64,000 nucleotides of DNA from assembly GCA_022661535.1 (NCBI GenBank), contig JAKULF010000009.1:682001-746000 (forward strand). The letters are read 5' to 3'. Source of the DNA: Eutypa lata (Eukaryota > Ascomycota > Sordariomycetes > Xylariales > Diatrypaceae). The notes below the pieces were generated by a model. It was not told the origin of the DNA. It was given only the letters and a program-made list of their open reading frames with translations, and did no database searches. Positions 48,980 to 60,437 of this stretch are shown here, piece after piece (position 1 is the first letter of the stretch; each line of letters opens with the position of its first letter). The position numbers were made by a program, and so were the translations under genes.

Positions 48980-49430
48980 TGTCTATGTCGGCTGTACAAC
49001 GATTTCGGGTCTATTGCACGCGATCATGCGGAGAACAACCTCAACACATCCAACTTCCTCGAGTTCAATAATGTCATCAATGATCGGGATTGAAGGACTA
49101 GATAATGGCCATTGCAGAATATGAGCGCCGAAGCTTAGAGTCCTCCATGGCGGAGCTACATCCTTTGATAGATCCCTCCATCTTCTTGACCTTGTGCTGT
49201 TTCTACCAGGCGGCAGATACGTACGGGCAAATGGACGTTCTGAAGGATTTCACGCCATCGATTAAGCAAAAATAGACACTAGACACTAGAACTAGATCTC
49301 CTAAATGAATCCGGAAGAATCTAAACATTATGTCGTGTTGTATATCAATCAAATTTAGTCAACAGTAACATGTCTATTAAAACCATATACCAAAGTTGCA
49401 TTAATTATCCACGACACTACTTATATACAT
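48980..49430. other. Non-coding interval between convergent genes
   Basis: Contains the 3' flanks of the broken membrane-protein gene and the polygalacturonase gene. I see nothing else. Confidence 0.5.
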
Positions 49431-50936
49431 TTAAAAAGGAGGCGCTATAGTAGCCTGCGGTATAGTGCAGGTCTTGGACAGCGCAGCCTGGGCCACGGTG
49501 GAGTTCGCGCTGACACAGTCCATCCCAGGGTCCCCCTTAACGCCGTCGCAGATAATAACGGGTTCGTCCCCACAAGGGCTGGTAATGGTGAAGTTCCTGA
49601 ATGTGATGTTCTCGCACACGGCATTGGGGTTCGTCGAGCAGCTGAGCTTGGCAACGACGGCCCCGTTCTTCCCGCTGGTGTAGCCCGAAAAGTTCTCGAA
49701 GAGGATGTTGGTCACGTTCATCTGGGAGGGGTACTCTTCGCAGGTTTCGGCCGGGATCTGATATTGGAGATGAGGGTTAGTTGCAGAGATACATGGCATG
49801 CTGGTCGTGGGCGGCAAGAAACTTACATTGAAATAACAGGAGTCAATTTGCACGGAGAAGTCATTGTGTGCCTGCCAGAAGTTCCTAGACAGACGTTAGC
49901 ATTCACCCAAACTGGCATGTATTAAATTGGCCATAACTCACCGGAACGTGACATTGTCGACGAAGCCATATCCGACATCAGGACCGGCCCAGGACTTGAT
50001 CCGAGCACCATTATCACCGTTCAACAACCATACGTTCTCGATGAGAACATCCTTAACGAAGCTCATCTCCCCACTGTACTGCCCAAGAGACCCCATCGAC
50101 TGACCGTGCGTGCCATTGCAGTACATAGTGTCGACATGGATATTCGTGGCGTTAGACTTAGGACTGAAGCAATCATCACCAATGTTAACCCAGGCCCTCT
50201 CTACCGTAACATCCTCGACGTTAAGGGAATCGAAGAAGTCGGTATTCTTCGGCAAAGAGGACGCATTGTTGGATTCCGCCGTCACGATCACGTCCTTGAA
50301 GGCGATACCTTTCGACGTGACGATGAAGTTCGTCCAGCATGGGGAGTCCTTTTCGTGGATGCCCTCCATGCTGAAGTTTGTGGCGTTCTCCGCATAGAAC
50401 AGGACAGGTCGGAGGTACTCGTTATCCGGGTCCAAAATCTCCAGACCGGCGAACTCGTTCCACCATCTCTGGCCGTTCCCATTGAGAATGCCCTCGCCGT
50501 AGATGGAAATGTCATTGCCTCCCCACTTCCAGAACATGAGCGAGTTCTGGAAGGGATGCGCGAACGCGTTGGCCTGCCAGTACGGCGTGTCATTGGTGAA
50601 TTTCACCTCGCCATCCCAGTGCACGTGAACATCGTCGAGGAATGTCAGGTCGAGAGGCTTGCCAAGTATGAAGATCTCGTTCTTGGGAAGGTATAGAGTG
50701 CCGCCGTGGTTCGCCTTATGCAAGCCCTCAAGAAAGTCGTCAGCGACATCGTCGGTGTCGTTAGCTGATGACCGAATCTTGACGATCGGTCTGTGTTCGT
50801 GGCATCCATTGTCCTTGTAGGGATGCTTCTCCCGGAACTCGTCAATGTTGCGCGGGACATTGGATGGCAACTCGATGTAGGTTGCGATGACACCAGAAAT
50901 AGCTGCCAGGGCTGTGAAAAGATTTGAGGACCGCAT
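49431..50936 (-). CDS. Secreted exo-polygalacturonase, glycoside hydrolase family 28
   Basis: Removes galacturonate from the non-reducing end of pectin outside the cell. Three exons (49942-50936, 49827-49884, 49431-49757) with introns of 57 and 69 nt give 459 aa. An N-terminal signal peptide (NLFTALAAISGVIA) is followed by the beta-helix. Catalytic motifs are intact: NTDFFDS (D233), NIGDDCFS (D254, D255), THGQSMGS (H277) and ARIKSW (R312, K314). THGQSMGSLGQY in place of the endo-type GHG motif marks the exo-acting subgroup. Paired Cys in the C-terminal part (CSTNPNAVC, SPCGDEPVIICDG) and many NxS/T sites fit a secreted glycoprotein. It stands alone between broken genes and suggests a plant-associated or saprotrophic life style. 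Confidence 0.93.
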
Positions 50937-52136
50937 TCTCTCTTTACAGGCTTACGACTCCTGGTGAGAAACTATTGGGGGAACGTGAGCGCGTGAACTG
51001 ATAACAGGACAACAACATGCTGGGGAGTCGAATGGCTTTTAAATGCATCACTCTCCCCTGAGACCAGCGTCGTAGTCTCATGTTGATCCTCCAGATTTCC
51101 CCAATGTCGGAAATCGGCAGCACAACCCGGCACCCCGGCTACGACGCACAGAATAGAACCTTGAAGTTTTACATATACATCCACCTATCATATCAAGTCC
51201 AGGTATAGGGATATAATAGAGAAAGAACTATCGAGTAAGGGGGGATACATTCAATGCTTGTATAAAGCTTAGGTGCATGGGGATGGTATACTTGCATATT
51301 TCTTCCAACATCCTGGTGCTAGCTATTAGCTATCATTGATGGAAATTTCACGATATATCTCCGTATTACGGGGGGTCCACCCGAATACTACGAAGCCTCC
51401 GCATTTTACTCCAATCGATCCCCGCGAATTGATGCTCCCCCGCACTGGTTCATTTAAATAAAATTTCTATTAGCTATGAGGCCTGGCTGAAGTTGGCCGT
51501 TCATGATCTGACGTAAAGAATAGTAAAATTAAACGTAACGGATGTAAAAAGCGGACATATAATATGTAACCCGTAGTGTCACAACACCCGACATGCTACG
51601 ACCTACAGCTGCGCATGATATATATAGTTAAGTAGTTTTAGTTTGGTTTGGCACGATAGCTTCAAATTCAAATGCAAAAAGAAGTGTAACTACATCCCCC
51701 CTTTCCTACCTGCTCTTCTACTTCCTAATTCACCTCTTTGTGATTTTATATAAGCCAATAGCCCCGCAACTGTCATAACTATTTAACCATCCTCTTCTTT
51801 ATCACGTTATCACAAATGATATATAAAGGTAAAACATGCAATAAGAAGTAATCATTATTTGGCTAAAATCCGCTTTATATGTGCAACAGAATTATCAGGA
51901 ATATGCAATGTCATTAATACCTATGCTTTGTAAATAAGGTTTGATTTACTGCAACACCTTTTCCCCTTCGAGGCGTTGGTTAACTCCTATTCAATGCCTA
52001 AGGCATGTTCAAGGCTGTTACTTCATATATGTATATTCGTAGTGTCAATAACTCGTCGTTGAATGATTATTTTATTAAATACTGCAACGTCGCAAGCAAT
52101 GCAATTTTCCAGAGTAAGCTCCCAATAAGAATATAA
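50937..52136. other. Non-coding interval
   Basis: About 1.2 kb upstream of the polygalacturonase gene and of the broken HET gene. It is AT-leaning at 51440-52080. No gene is supported. Confidence 0.5.
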
Positions 52137-54015
52137 GTGATTAGGTTGTCGGCCGAAGCGGGATATCTTATTTCCAACATTTTACCTATATACGTAAATA
52201 GCCCGATTTCAGTAGACGGGAAACCCTTTAATATCCGACGTAACTTGATGTTAGCATTGAAAAGATTCAGCGCGTTACACCCAAATCTATTCCTATGGGT
52301 TGACGCTATATGCATAAGCCAGCAGGATGACGAGGAGAAGTCAAAGTTGGTGCAACATATGGGGGAGATTTTCCACAATGCATCAAGGGAATATGCATGG
52401 CTCGGCCCACCCGAAATTACGGGACGGCTCGTCTATAACCAGCTCATTGGGCAACTTGCCGATATAGGTAACTTGTTCTGGAAGAATTCCGGTACGGATA
52501 ATGAGGTTGGTCGTGCCGCTGAGCTCATTTCCAACCGGGAATCCACCCTTCAAGAATCTCTGCCGAATTTACTTCTACGCTTCGGCAAACCCCTCAGTCA
52601 AGGCGGCTTCCCGACCAATGCGTACGTGGCATTCTCCAATAGGGATTACTGGAAGCGCATATGGATAATCCAGGAAGTGTACCAGGCACGAAATCTTGAC
52701 TTCGTATGTGGCGATGCAAGCCTCCCTTCTAACTTATTAGCGGGTGCCATTACCCTTATCGAGATGTTTAAAAAACACATAATTAGCGATCAAGCCTCTG
52801 TACCCAGCACCCAGACGGCTCAAGGCCAGCTCCTACACAAGTTTGCCTTAGCAATACCTCCTTTACCGCCGATGAATCGCTTGATGGTCTACACTTCCAT
52901 CTACCCCCAGGAGGTCATATCGCTCGGCGTGGCTATGACCAATTTCTATGTTAAAGAGCGTCTATTCGGTCCACAGGCTACCGACCCACGTGATATGGTT
53001 TGTGGACTCCTTGGTTTCTCTACACTCTACGAGAAACTCTACATCATGGCGGACTATAGCATCCCTGTAAGAGAGTCATACATTGCGGTTACGCAAGCGC
53101 TGATCTCCCACGGCTTCACGGATGTCCTAGCATGGGCACAAGCGGAGACAAAGTGCATCGAGGGCCTACCCAGCTGGGTCCCAGATTTCTCAGCCACCAT
53201 CCTTCCGAGTCTGTGCAGCCACGGTCAAGCGAAGCCGTGGTTTCCTTGCTTTGGTGCATCTGGGTGAACTTATACAACGAATGGAGACAGCAGTCTCAAT
53301 AACGTGCTTTCTCGAAAAAGTCAATGCATTGATACTGTCTCAAGGGTCGGCCATATCTGGTTTCCCCCATTCACGACCGGATGTCTCGGCACTGCCATCC
53401 GGAGTTAGAACAACAGTACAGGCTAAGTCGGCGACGTATTAACAGCTTCTATCTCTCCTTACTGAGGTTCAAGGACTGTGCAAATATGCAGAAGAGATCC
53501 CTACCGGAAATAGAATTACTGCTGCAAGAGTATCAGCCACTAGTAGCAGCTACCGTGTACCTTGCGCCGATCAAATCTTATTAAACAGCAAACTGGTGCC
53601 CTCTCACCCATCAACACAGTCACGGTACCAGAAGACTCTTGATGGACTACGTAGGTATATTGTGGGAGAAATTATGGAGCTCTTACCTGAGACCAGGCCG
53701 TACATTGAATCGCTTCTCCGTTGGGTTAACAAGCGTCCGTTTGCTACTGCTTCTGGGTTTGCCGGGCTGGGACCCGCTGATACACGAGAGGGAGACACAA
53801 TTGTTATCCTAGACGGATTTGATGCATGTTATGTGCTTAGAGAAGACCTATATCCACGGGGAATGATAGAGAATGGTCTGCCTGCTGGAAAGGCAGACCA
53901 AAATCGGCATACGTGGGGGGTATTTAGGGTCATTGGGGAAGCCTACGTCGATGGCTTAATGGATGGGGAAGCGTTCATTGATGTGCATTACGCTAAAATT
54001 ATTGACTTGGTTTAA
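52137..54015 (+). pseudogene. Broken HET-domain (heterokaryon incompatibility) gene
   Basis: The HET signature is clear: ISVDGKPFNIRRNLMLAL, LWVDAICISQQDDEEKSKLV, MGEIFHNASREYAWLGP and YWKRIWIIQEVY. No ATG opens the frame (it starts after a TAA at 52134), and the usual N-terminal block around YxALSYxWGD is missing. The frame ends at 53267 shortly after SWVPDFSA, the homologous continuation shifts frame near 53255, and the C-terminal block (ASGFAGLGPADTREGD, VIGEAYVDGLMDGE) lies in another frame up to 54015. HET proteins trigger cell death on contact with non-self mycelium; this copy is truncated at the front and frameshifted. Confidence 0.75.
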
Positions 54016-54749
54016 ATAACGGAATGACATTAGTTAAGGGGGGTGTTTATTTAAGTACAATATGTAAAATGTTGAATTGTTAAATATTTATTTCAATTTA
54101 CAATTAATTTACATCAATTAATCTATGATAAAGGAATAAAAAGAAAAAAGAAAACAAATGTTGTAAAGAATTAAAATTAAGAACTATTTACATTATTCCC
54201 CCCCTTTTTGTTTCTTTTTCTTTCTTTTGCAAAACCCTTTGTTTACATGAAATAGATAATGTGTATTAAGAGCTAAGAGCAGTAATATATCGTAATAACT
54301 GCTAACGAACTGTTCTAAAGGAGAACAAGATACTTCGTTAATACAACCGTGAGCTGCAGCTAGGTTGGGCTGCTAAACAGGACGAACGCAGAGGTCTATG
54401 ATTTTAGGGGACAAAGATTTCAATGGGGATGAGCTGTCGAGACCGGAAGTACAAGCGCAAAAGTTGACATCTTCCTTATGAACGGGGCGAAATGTAGACT
54501 CTCAGCCTGACTAATTCAAAATTTAAGACTTATTTAAGCCCAGTTATCAAAACTACCGTAGCCAATGCCTCGCCCTAGTCGCCCATTTTCCGTGCAGCCT
54601 TCTCAGCTATACTCCTCGCTCAGCTAACATAAGCGCCCGGGAATGCACAAACAGTTCAACTCCTGCGTCAACTTGATAGCCCGCCATCTGACAGGCTTCT
54701 ATCCCACCAACACAATCCTAATGACGCCCGCACCGATACATTCGCGGGA
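54016..54749. other. Interval between broken HET and NACHT genes
   Basis: AT-leaning, with A-rich and T-rich runs at 54040-54250. An effector domain of the following NACHT gene would be expected here, but I could not recognise one. Confidence 0.45.
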
Positions 54750-57202
54750 TATCAAGCTATAGTCCGGTGGCTTAATCCGATTGATTATGTCGAGGACTAT
54801 CAAGGTAACCAGAAAAAAAGGACCAAAAGCACAGGTCAGTGGTTCTTCGAGCTTGAGTTTTCCAGAATTGGTTCAATGCCACGACATTAAGCTCCCCTTG
54901 TTGTGTCTCCTGGCTCTGCGGAAGCGCTGGGTTCGGCAAGACGATACTCAGTACGTCGATTATAGAATACCTAGAGTCGAAGGTCCGGGAGCAGAATCAA
55001 AAGGCCGCCGTTCTTTACTTCTTTTTTGATAAAGCCCGCGAGGACAGATGGGGAGAACTGTCCATGTACCGTACTCTCTTGGCCCAATTACTCGCACAGC
55101 ATACCGCCGGTACCCCACCTCCGTGTCTAGATGCCAGTTTCCGTATGGCAAAACATTATGGCAGAACTGTCTTTAGCAGCGCGGATCGGCCACCCCATCT
55201 CCTGAAGCAGCTTTTGAGACTTTTCGAAAGCGTGTATATTGTACTTGACGGAGTCGATGAGTGCAAAGATATTGAAAACAGTCTAGCAGGTCTGCTTGTC
55301 GTGGTACGATCAATGGCAGGTTGTAGGGCACTCTTCGTCAGCCGGGGCGCCGCACACCTGCGGGTACATCTTAGAGAATACCCCTATTTCAGCATCACAA
55401 GATTACAGATGAAACCAGACATTGAAACATATTTGACAGAATCCATGAATAATATGCCAATGTTGGGTGCAGAGACTAAGGCCCAGCTTCTCCGTCAGAT
55501 TCTAGACAGATCTGATGGCATGTTTCTTTATGCCTCTCTCTCTATGCAGGAATTGGCAATGGCAACTTCCCCTACAGACCTTATGGAAGGAATGCTTCGA
55601 ATACCACCAGGACTAAACAATCTCTACAGGTCGTTTGTAGGTGACCTCCAGAACCATACGACCAGACAGCGGTCCTTAGCACGATAGCTGTTCAGCCGCG
55701 TGTTGTGCAGCCCTCGACCACTGAGATGGAACGAGTTGCAGTGCAGCCTCTCTTTCACAATCAGCCCTGTGTCGGGTTTAGCAGAGTTTGATCAAGAGAA
55801 ACGACCGTATAAATCTGCAGTTCTTTGCTTATGCACTCCGTTCATTGAATACAACCCGGAGAACGATACTTTCCGTCCTGCCCATACATCCGTGTACGAG
55901 TTCTTTGACAAGGAGGATGACTTTCAGGGAGCGTCGGACCTAGGTATTTGTCTACGTACTGCGCATAGAGAAGCAGCTAGCATCTGCTTAACTTACTTAA
56001 GTACCTTTGGATTGCGAACCACTGTCAAGATCGACACGAATCTGTACCCTTTGGTACAGTATGCGACGAAGTACTGGTGTCACCACCTTTTGATGGCGCA
56101 GCTGGACAGTGACATCTGCAGCGATGCAGTTCGATTTTTACGCTCCGCGCCTGAGCGAAGATGTTGGCTAGAGCGATGGTTGTTGATGGAGCGTGACGTC
56201 TTTCCGCTCCAGCAGCTCATGCAGCTCATCAAGCAAGTCCGGGATCGTCTCCAAGTCTTTACCGGTGATCAGCAGCCGGATGTATTTGATTACTTACAGG
56301 ATATACTGGAGATCCTAAATGGGTGGGACGAATATCGCCTGCAACAGAAATCCTACGACCCCGCGGAGCAGCCCGCGGAAACACAAAAGCTTGGTATCTT
56401 TGAGAGGTTGGTCTTTGTTAGGGAGCTTGTGCGTGAATACACGGCTTCCAGTCGGCTAGATGATGGCGTTGCCCAATTTCAAAGAGCGAAATGCCGACTT
56501 GAGCAGCGACCGGAGGTAAACCCTAGAGACTACACGTGGCTACTCAACGGCCTCGGGTTGCTCTACGATCAGCAGCAGAAGACCGAGCTTGCTTTGGAGG
56601 TGCAAAAAGAGGCACTTGCCATCCAGCTCGCGGCACCGTTTCCGAACGAATTCGACATGTCGCTGACTACTAGCGAGCTTGGCCGTCTACATCGCCACCT
56701 AGGCCAGTACGGGGAGTCCGAAAAGATGCACCTACAAGCTCTCAAATACCTCCGCTCAATGTTCCAAAACACGGAGCCCCAGATCATCTGGACCCTCAAC
56801 CACCTAGCCAAATGCTACCGAATGAGCGGCCGGCTGTCCGAAGCGGAGAAGCTCCATCGCCAAGCGTGGAACGGGCGAATCGAGACCATCGGCGCCAACC
56901 ACCCGCACACCCTATGGACCCTCAGCGACTTGGCCAAGTGCCTCCGGGACCTCAGGAGGCTAGACGAGGCGTGCCAGCTACAGGAAGATTGTACTCAGCG
57001 ACGAAAACAGACTTTGGGTCCGAAGCACAACGACACCCTGTGGAGTTTGAACGATATAGGGTTGATGTATGAGAAAGCAGGTCGCTTTGGGGAGGCGCTG
57101 AGTGCTCATCGGGAAGCACTGGAGGGGCAGATCGATACTTTAGGCCGTGAGCATTCGGCGACAATCTGGAGCAACTCGGCTGTTCGTAGACTAACGAGAT
57201 AG
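54750..57202 (+). pseudogene. Broken NACHT-TPR NLR-like gene
   Basis: Upstream linker motifs typical of fungal NLRs (AIVRWLNPIDY, then STGQWFFELEFSR) precede a NACHT ATPase with Walker A GSAGFGKT (about 54920-54943), AAVLYFFFD, the Walker B-like VYIVLDGVDEC and CRALFVSRG, then a winged-helix region (SPRPLRWNELQ, FRPAHTSVYEFF), and at least four kinesin-light-chain-like TPRs from about 56530 (e.g. LNHLAKCYRMSGRLSEAEKL, HPHTLWTLSDLAKCLRDL). The frame shifts by one base near 54865 and a TAG at 55685 cuts the protein between the NACHT and winged-helix parts; the frame continues afterwards unchanged. Such proteins sense non-self and are often paired with HET genes. It lies just downstream of a broken HET gene on the same strand. 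Confidence 0.75.
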
Positions 57203-57431
57203 AAATGGGAAATAACCTTACACTTTCACCACGTTACCGATATGTGCCGTTCCAAAACAAGACGAGTTAAGGCCAGCTATATACTAATGGTCCATAACAC
57301 CTTCCACCAATGTATACCAAACTGTAGACCTATATGTAGTTTTATCGATGAATGCTAATGAGTCCATTTCCAATCACATCATATCTCATAACCCCAAAAA
57401 GCATTACTCCCCTGACACCACGTCATGTTCA

Positions 57432-58457
57432 TCACAATTTACTATCCTTCCAAACCGGCTTCCTCTTCTCCACGAAGCTCCTAACCCCCTCCACCATATT
57501 CTCCCCCTTCTCTATGCGACCATACCAGCCCTTGATCAAAAGACCAGTCGCAACTTCGGGATTGACGCCCTCCCACCCCATCTTGACCCCCTCGCGGCTC
57601 ACAATGACAGAATCGGGGCTATTCGCCACGATGCGATCCGCCCACCCGAGCGCAGCTTCCACCACTGCGCCACGCCCCTTCCCATCCTCACCAGCATCAT
57701 CGTCATCAACAACAACCTCATTAACAACCCCCCAAGCCCGCATCTCCTCCGCATTGTACCTTCTCCCCGTGAGCGCCATCTCCATGGCGCGCTGCCTGCC
57801 CACGGTGTGCCCGAGACGGGGCAGCGCGCCGGCGAGCGCCACGACGCCGACGGCCACCTCGGGCAGCGCGAACTGGGCGCGCGCCCCCGACGCCACCACC
57901 AGGTCGCAGTTCAGCGCCATCTCCATGCCGCCGCCGAAGCAGATCCCGTTCACGGCCGCTATGACGGGTTTCTTGCCGGGCCGGTTGCTGAGGCCGCCGA
58001 AGCCCGATGGCGGCGTGCGGCGCGTGGCGTCGAGGCCGCTTTCTGTGGTGGTGGTGGTGGTGGTGACAGTAGTAGTGGTGGTGGTAGACCGTAGCGCAAC
58101 GCCCCGCTCGCCAGTACCGTCTTGTGCCATCTCCGTGTTGATGGTTTTCCCCGATGGAGCAGTAGCACCATCACCATCACTGCTGTTACCACCATTGCTC
58201 AGCACACCATCCCACTCCTTCAAATCGGCACCGGCGCAGAAAGCGCGCCCCCGCCCCGTGAGGATCGCGCACCGCAGCGCGGCCTGCTCGTCGTACCAGT
58301 CCCAGAGGCGCGCGAGGGCGAAGTGCTGCGCCCGCGGGATGGCGTTCAGCTGGGCGGGACGGTTGAGTGTCACGAGGAGGACTTGGGGCCGGGGGAAGGT
58401 GATTTCTGCGTCGGGGACGGGCGGTGGTGATAGTGATGGTGGTGAGGCGGGTGACAT
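57432..58457 (-). CDS. Enoyl-CoA hydratase/isomerase family protein, peroxisomal
   Basis: An intronless 341-aa crotonase-fold enzyme acting on CoA thioesters. Motifs: VLLVTLNRPAQLNAI, AILTGRGRAFCAGADLKEW (oxyanion-hole segment), KPVIAAVNGICFGGGMEMAL (second oxyanion segment), and FALPEVAVGVVALAGALPRL carrying the Glu expected at the active site. The last three residues are SKL, a PTS1 peroxisome import signal, pointing to fatty-acid or branched-chain CoA metabolism in peroxisomes. Between the first and second oxyanion segments (about residues 84-155) is a low-complexity insertion including a Thr-rich run (TTTTTTVTTTTTTT) absent from usual family members. It is GC-rich in contrast to its surroundings. 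Confidence 0.88.
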   Translation of the reverse strand: MSPASPPSLSPPPVPDAEITFPRPQVLLVTLNRPAQLNAIPRAQHFALARLWDWYDEQAALRCAILTGRGRAFCAGADLKEWDGVLSNGGNSSDGDGATAPSGKTINTEMAQDGTGERGVALRSTTTTTTVTTTTTTTESGLDATRRTPPSGFGGLSNRPGKKPVIAAVNGICFGGGMEMALNCDLVVASGARAQFALPEVAVGVVALAGALPRLGHTVGRQRAMEMALTGRRYNAEEMRAWGVVNEVVVDDDDAGEDGKGRGAVVEAALGWADRIVANSPDSVIVSREGVKMGWEGVNPEVATGLLIKGWYGRIEKGENMVEGVRSFVEKRKPVWKDSKL

Positions 58458-60437
58458 GGTGGGTGGATAATTGTTATGAAGGAGTAAACCAAGTGTGTTT
58501 TTTCTATAGGTGAGGTAAAGTAGGATGAATAAATGGTGATTTTAAATTTGGAAATAGAGCTTGTGGTGAGGTGAGGTGAAATCAGATAGTGTTTTATAAC
58601 ATGCTAAGCAATGCGTCTACGTGGGTATGCAAGTAGGTAACTATATAGGCACGTAAGTAGATGAGAGAGACAAAGCGAGATATTCGGCAATGCTAGCTAG
58701 CTCAAGTGATGACACAATTCGAACGAGTAAGCACTTTTATAATATAGACCTCGAAATAGATAACGGATGCTTACGTATCATATCTTCTAAATGTTTAATC
58801 CCATTGAAGCGACGTGGAAATAACAGATTACATTCAGTGTCACACATAGACATAGACAGCCCTTTTAAAGAAGATGGCGTGAGACAAGATCCGGGGTAAA
58901 GTAGCTGAGTAGCTGTTGGGATCATCTAATGTGGGGGTATTGAACCTCGGTAACTCCACGTTACTTACTTACCTAATCGATACCCCTGTCGTTGACTTAC
59001 ATATATTAGTGTCACTATCAACTCTTTTTCACTGTACATACTTGAAATGAAAGAATCTGAAATTGCTTTGATAGTTAAGGGGCTGATTACTTACTTAATA
59101 TAGAGGACTGGTGGTCTAGGAACGAACACATAACTGGATTACTCGGCACCTTTACAACATCCCGAAGACTTGATTAAGTATGTAAGGAAGATCTCTAGAG
59201 TTCATCTACCCATCACAGACCTTCCTTCCGCTATCCAGAAGTCTTCCCAGTAATTGATTACATTAGATCGTTCTATATACAAACCGAGCTAGACGTAGTG
59301 ACCAGTATATCTCTGGAACTAGGTACTCAGGTAATTACCACAGTTCCTCGTTAAACCTTAGGCCCAAACATAGAGAAGCTATCTCTCTCTCTATCTCGCT
59401 GTTTTATATAAGTATATAGATATGTCGGCTACTAGTGAACGAGTGAGCTTTACATAACGTGCCCTCCACCGCGTCACCCGGCAATGCATCTGGCATAGAT
59501 AGATAAAAGACCACCCATTTTCACTTACACTCACTCACTACCTAGTTCCCCCTGCTGATCTCATCTCAACGAGCGCCATATGGAACAACCCAGCATATCT
59601 CAAACTAGTCCATACCCATTGTCCATTGTCCATTTTGAGCAAAAGGGAATGGGACATCAGAAAGCACGAGACCCTTAGATATTAGCATCTATGAGCATCA
59701 ACCCCCCCATAAGATAAGAGCGCGTCTAAGTCATGTCTACGTACCACACACCACCGCAGGACATCATATGTAGTTAGCCAACCCAAAGTCCCACCTAGCC
59801 AGGCCTCCATTATCGCAGTTGCGAATAACGTGTGCGATCATAACTTAGCAAGAACAGAGCGCACTCGGTGCTAGCGAAGCTCTAATAAAGGAGGGGGGCT
59901 ATAACATATTATTATAGTATTATATTATATGTTATACCCTGTGATTCGAGAGAAACACATCCAAGTCATACCTACTTTGGGTATGCATTCTGTAAGTCAC
60001 GATATTACAGACATTAAGTAGGTGGTCTGGTGAAAACGCGACTTGGAGAAAAAAAATTTGCTTCATTCACTATTAGGAATTTGGTTACTATTGACAATAC
60101 ACCTCTTTTTGTTTGGCTGAAAAGAACACATACGATCTTGGTTTTTTGTCGAAACCGCTCATGTCATGTCCTCGGTGAGACGGATTTCACGTAAATTATG
60201 TAGTAGTAATAGTAGTAGTAGTCGAGCTAGGAGCGACAAACTGGTGTTGCTGATTTCCGGCTTATGGCGTGGCCCAAGACAAAATATGTTTGTGTTTGTT
60301 GGGCCGCGGAATTTATACTCTGCTTCCGCACCGTCTTCTGATAATCATCGTACCAAGATGTACCTGTTTAGCAGTCGTGGCGCTTTGTATAATAGCAGAA
60401 CATACATAAAGGTAGGTAAGGGGCGGCAACTTGGTTT
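58458..60437. other. Long non-coding interval
   Basis: About 2 kb between two minus-strand genes. It contains an AT-only inverted repeat at 59900-59936 (TATAACATAT / ATATGTTATA) and a TAG trinucleotide run at about 60201-60221. No supported gene; short reading frames look like chance. Confidence 0.5.

Noticed and set aside
50106..50696. 196-aa plus-strand frame
   Set aside because: Antisense to the GH28 gene, with no recognisable motifs; the minus strand carries all catalytic motifs.
51577..51700. TGTCACAACACCCG start resembling an LTR end
   Set aside because: No matching GTGACA-type end, direct repeat partner or target duplication was found nearby.
57352..58470. 372-aa plus-strand frame, rich in Ser/Pro/Val repeats
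   Set aside because: Antisense shadow of the enoyl-CoA hydratase gene, which has clear family motifs and an SKL end on the minus strand.
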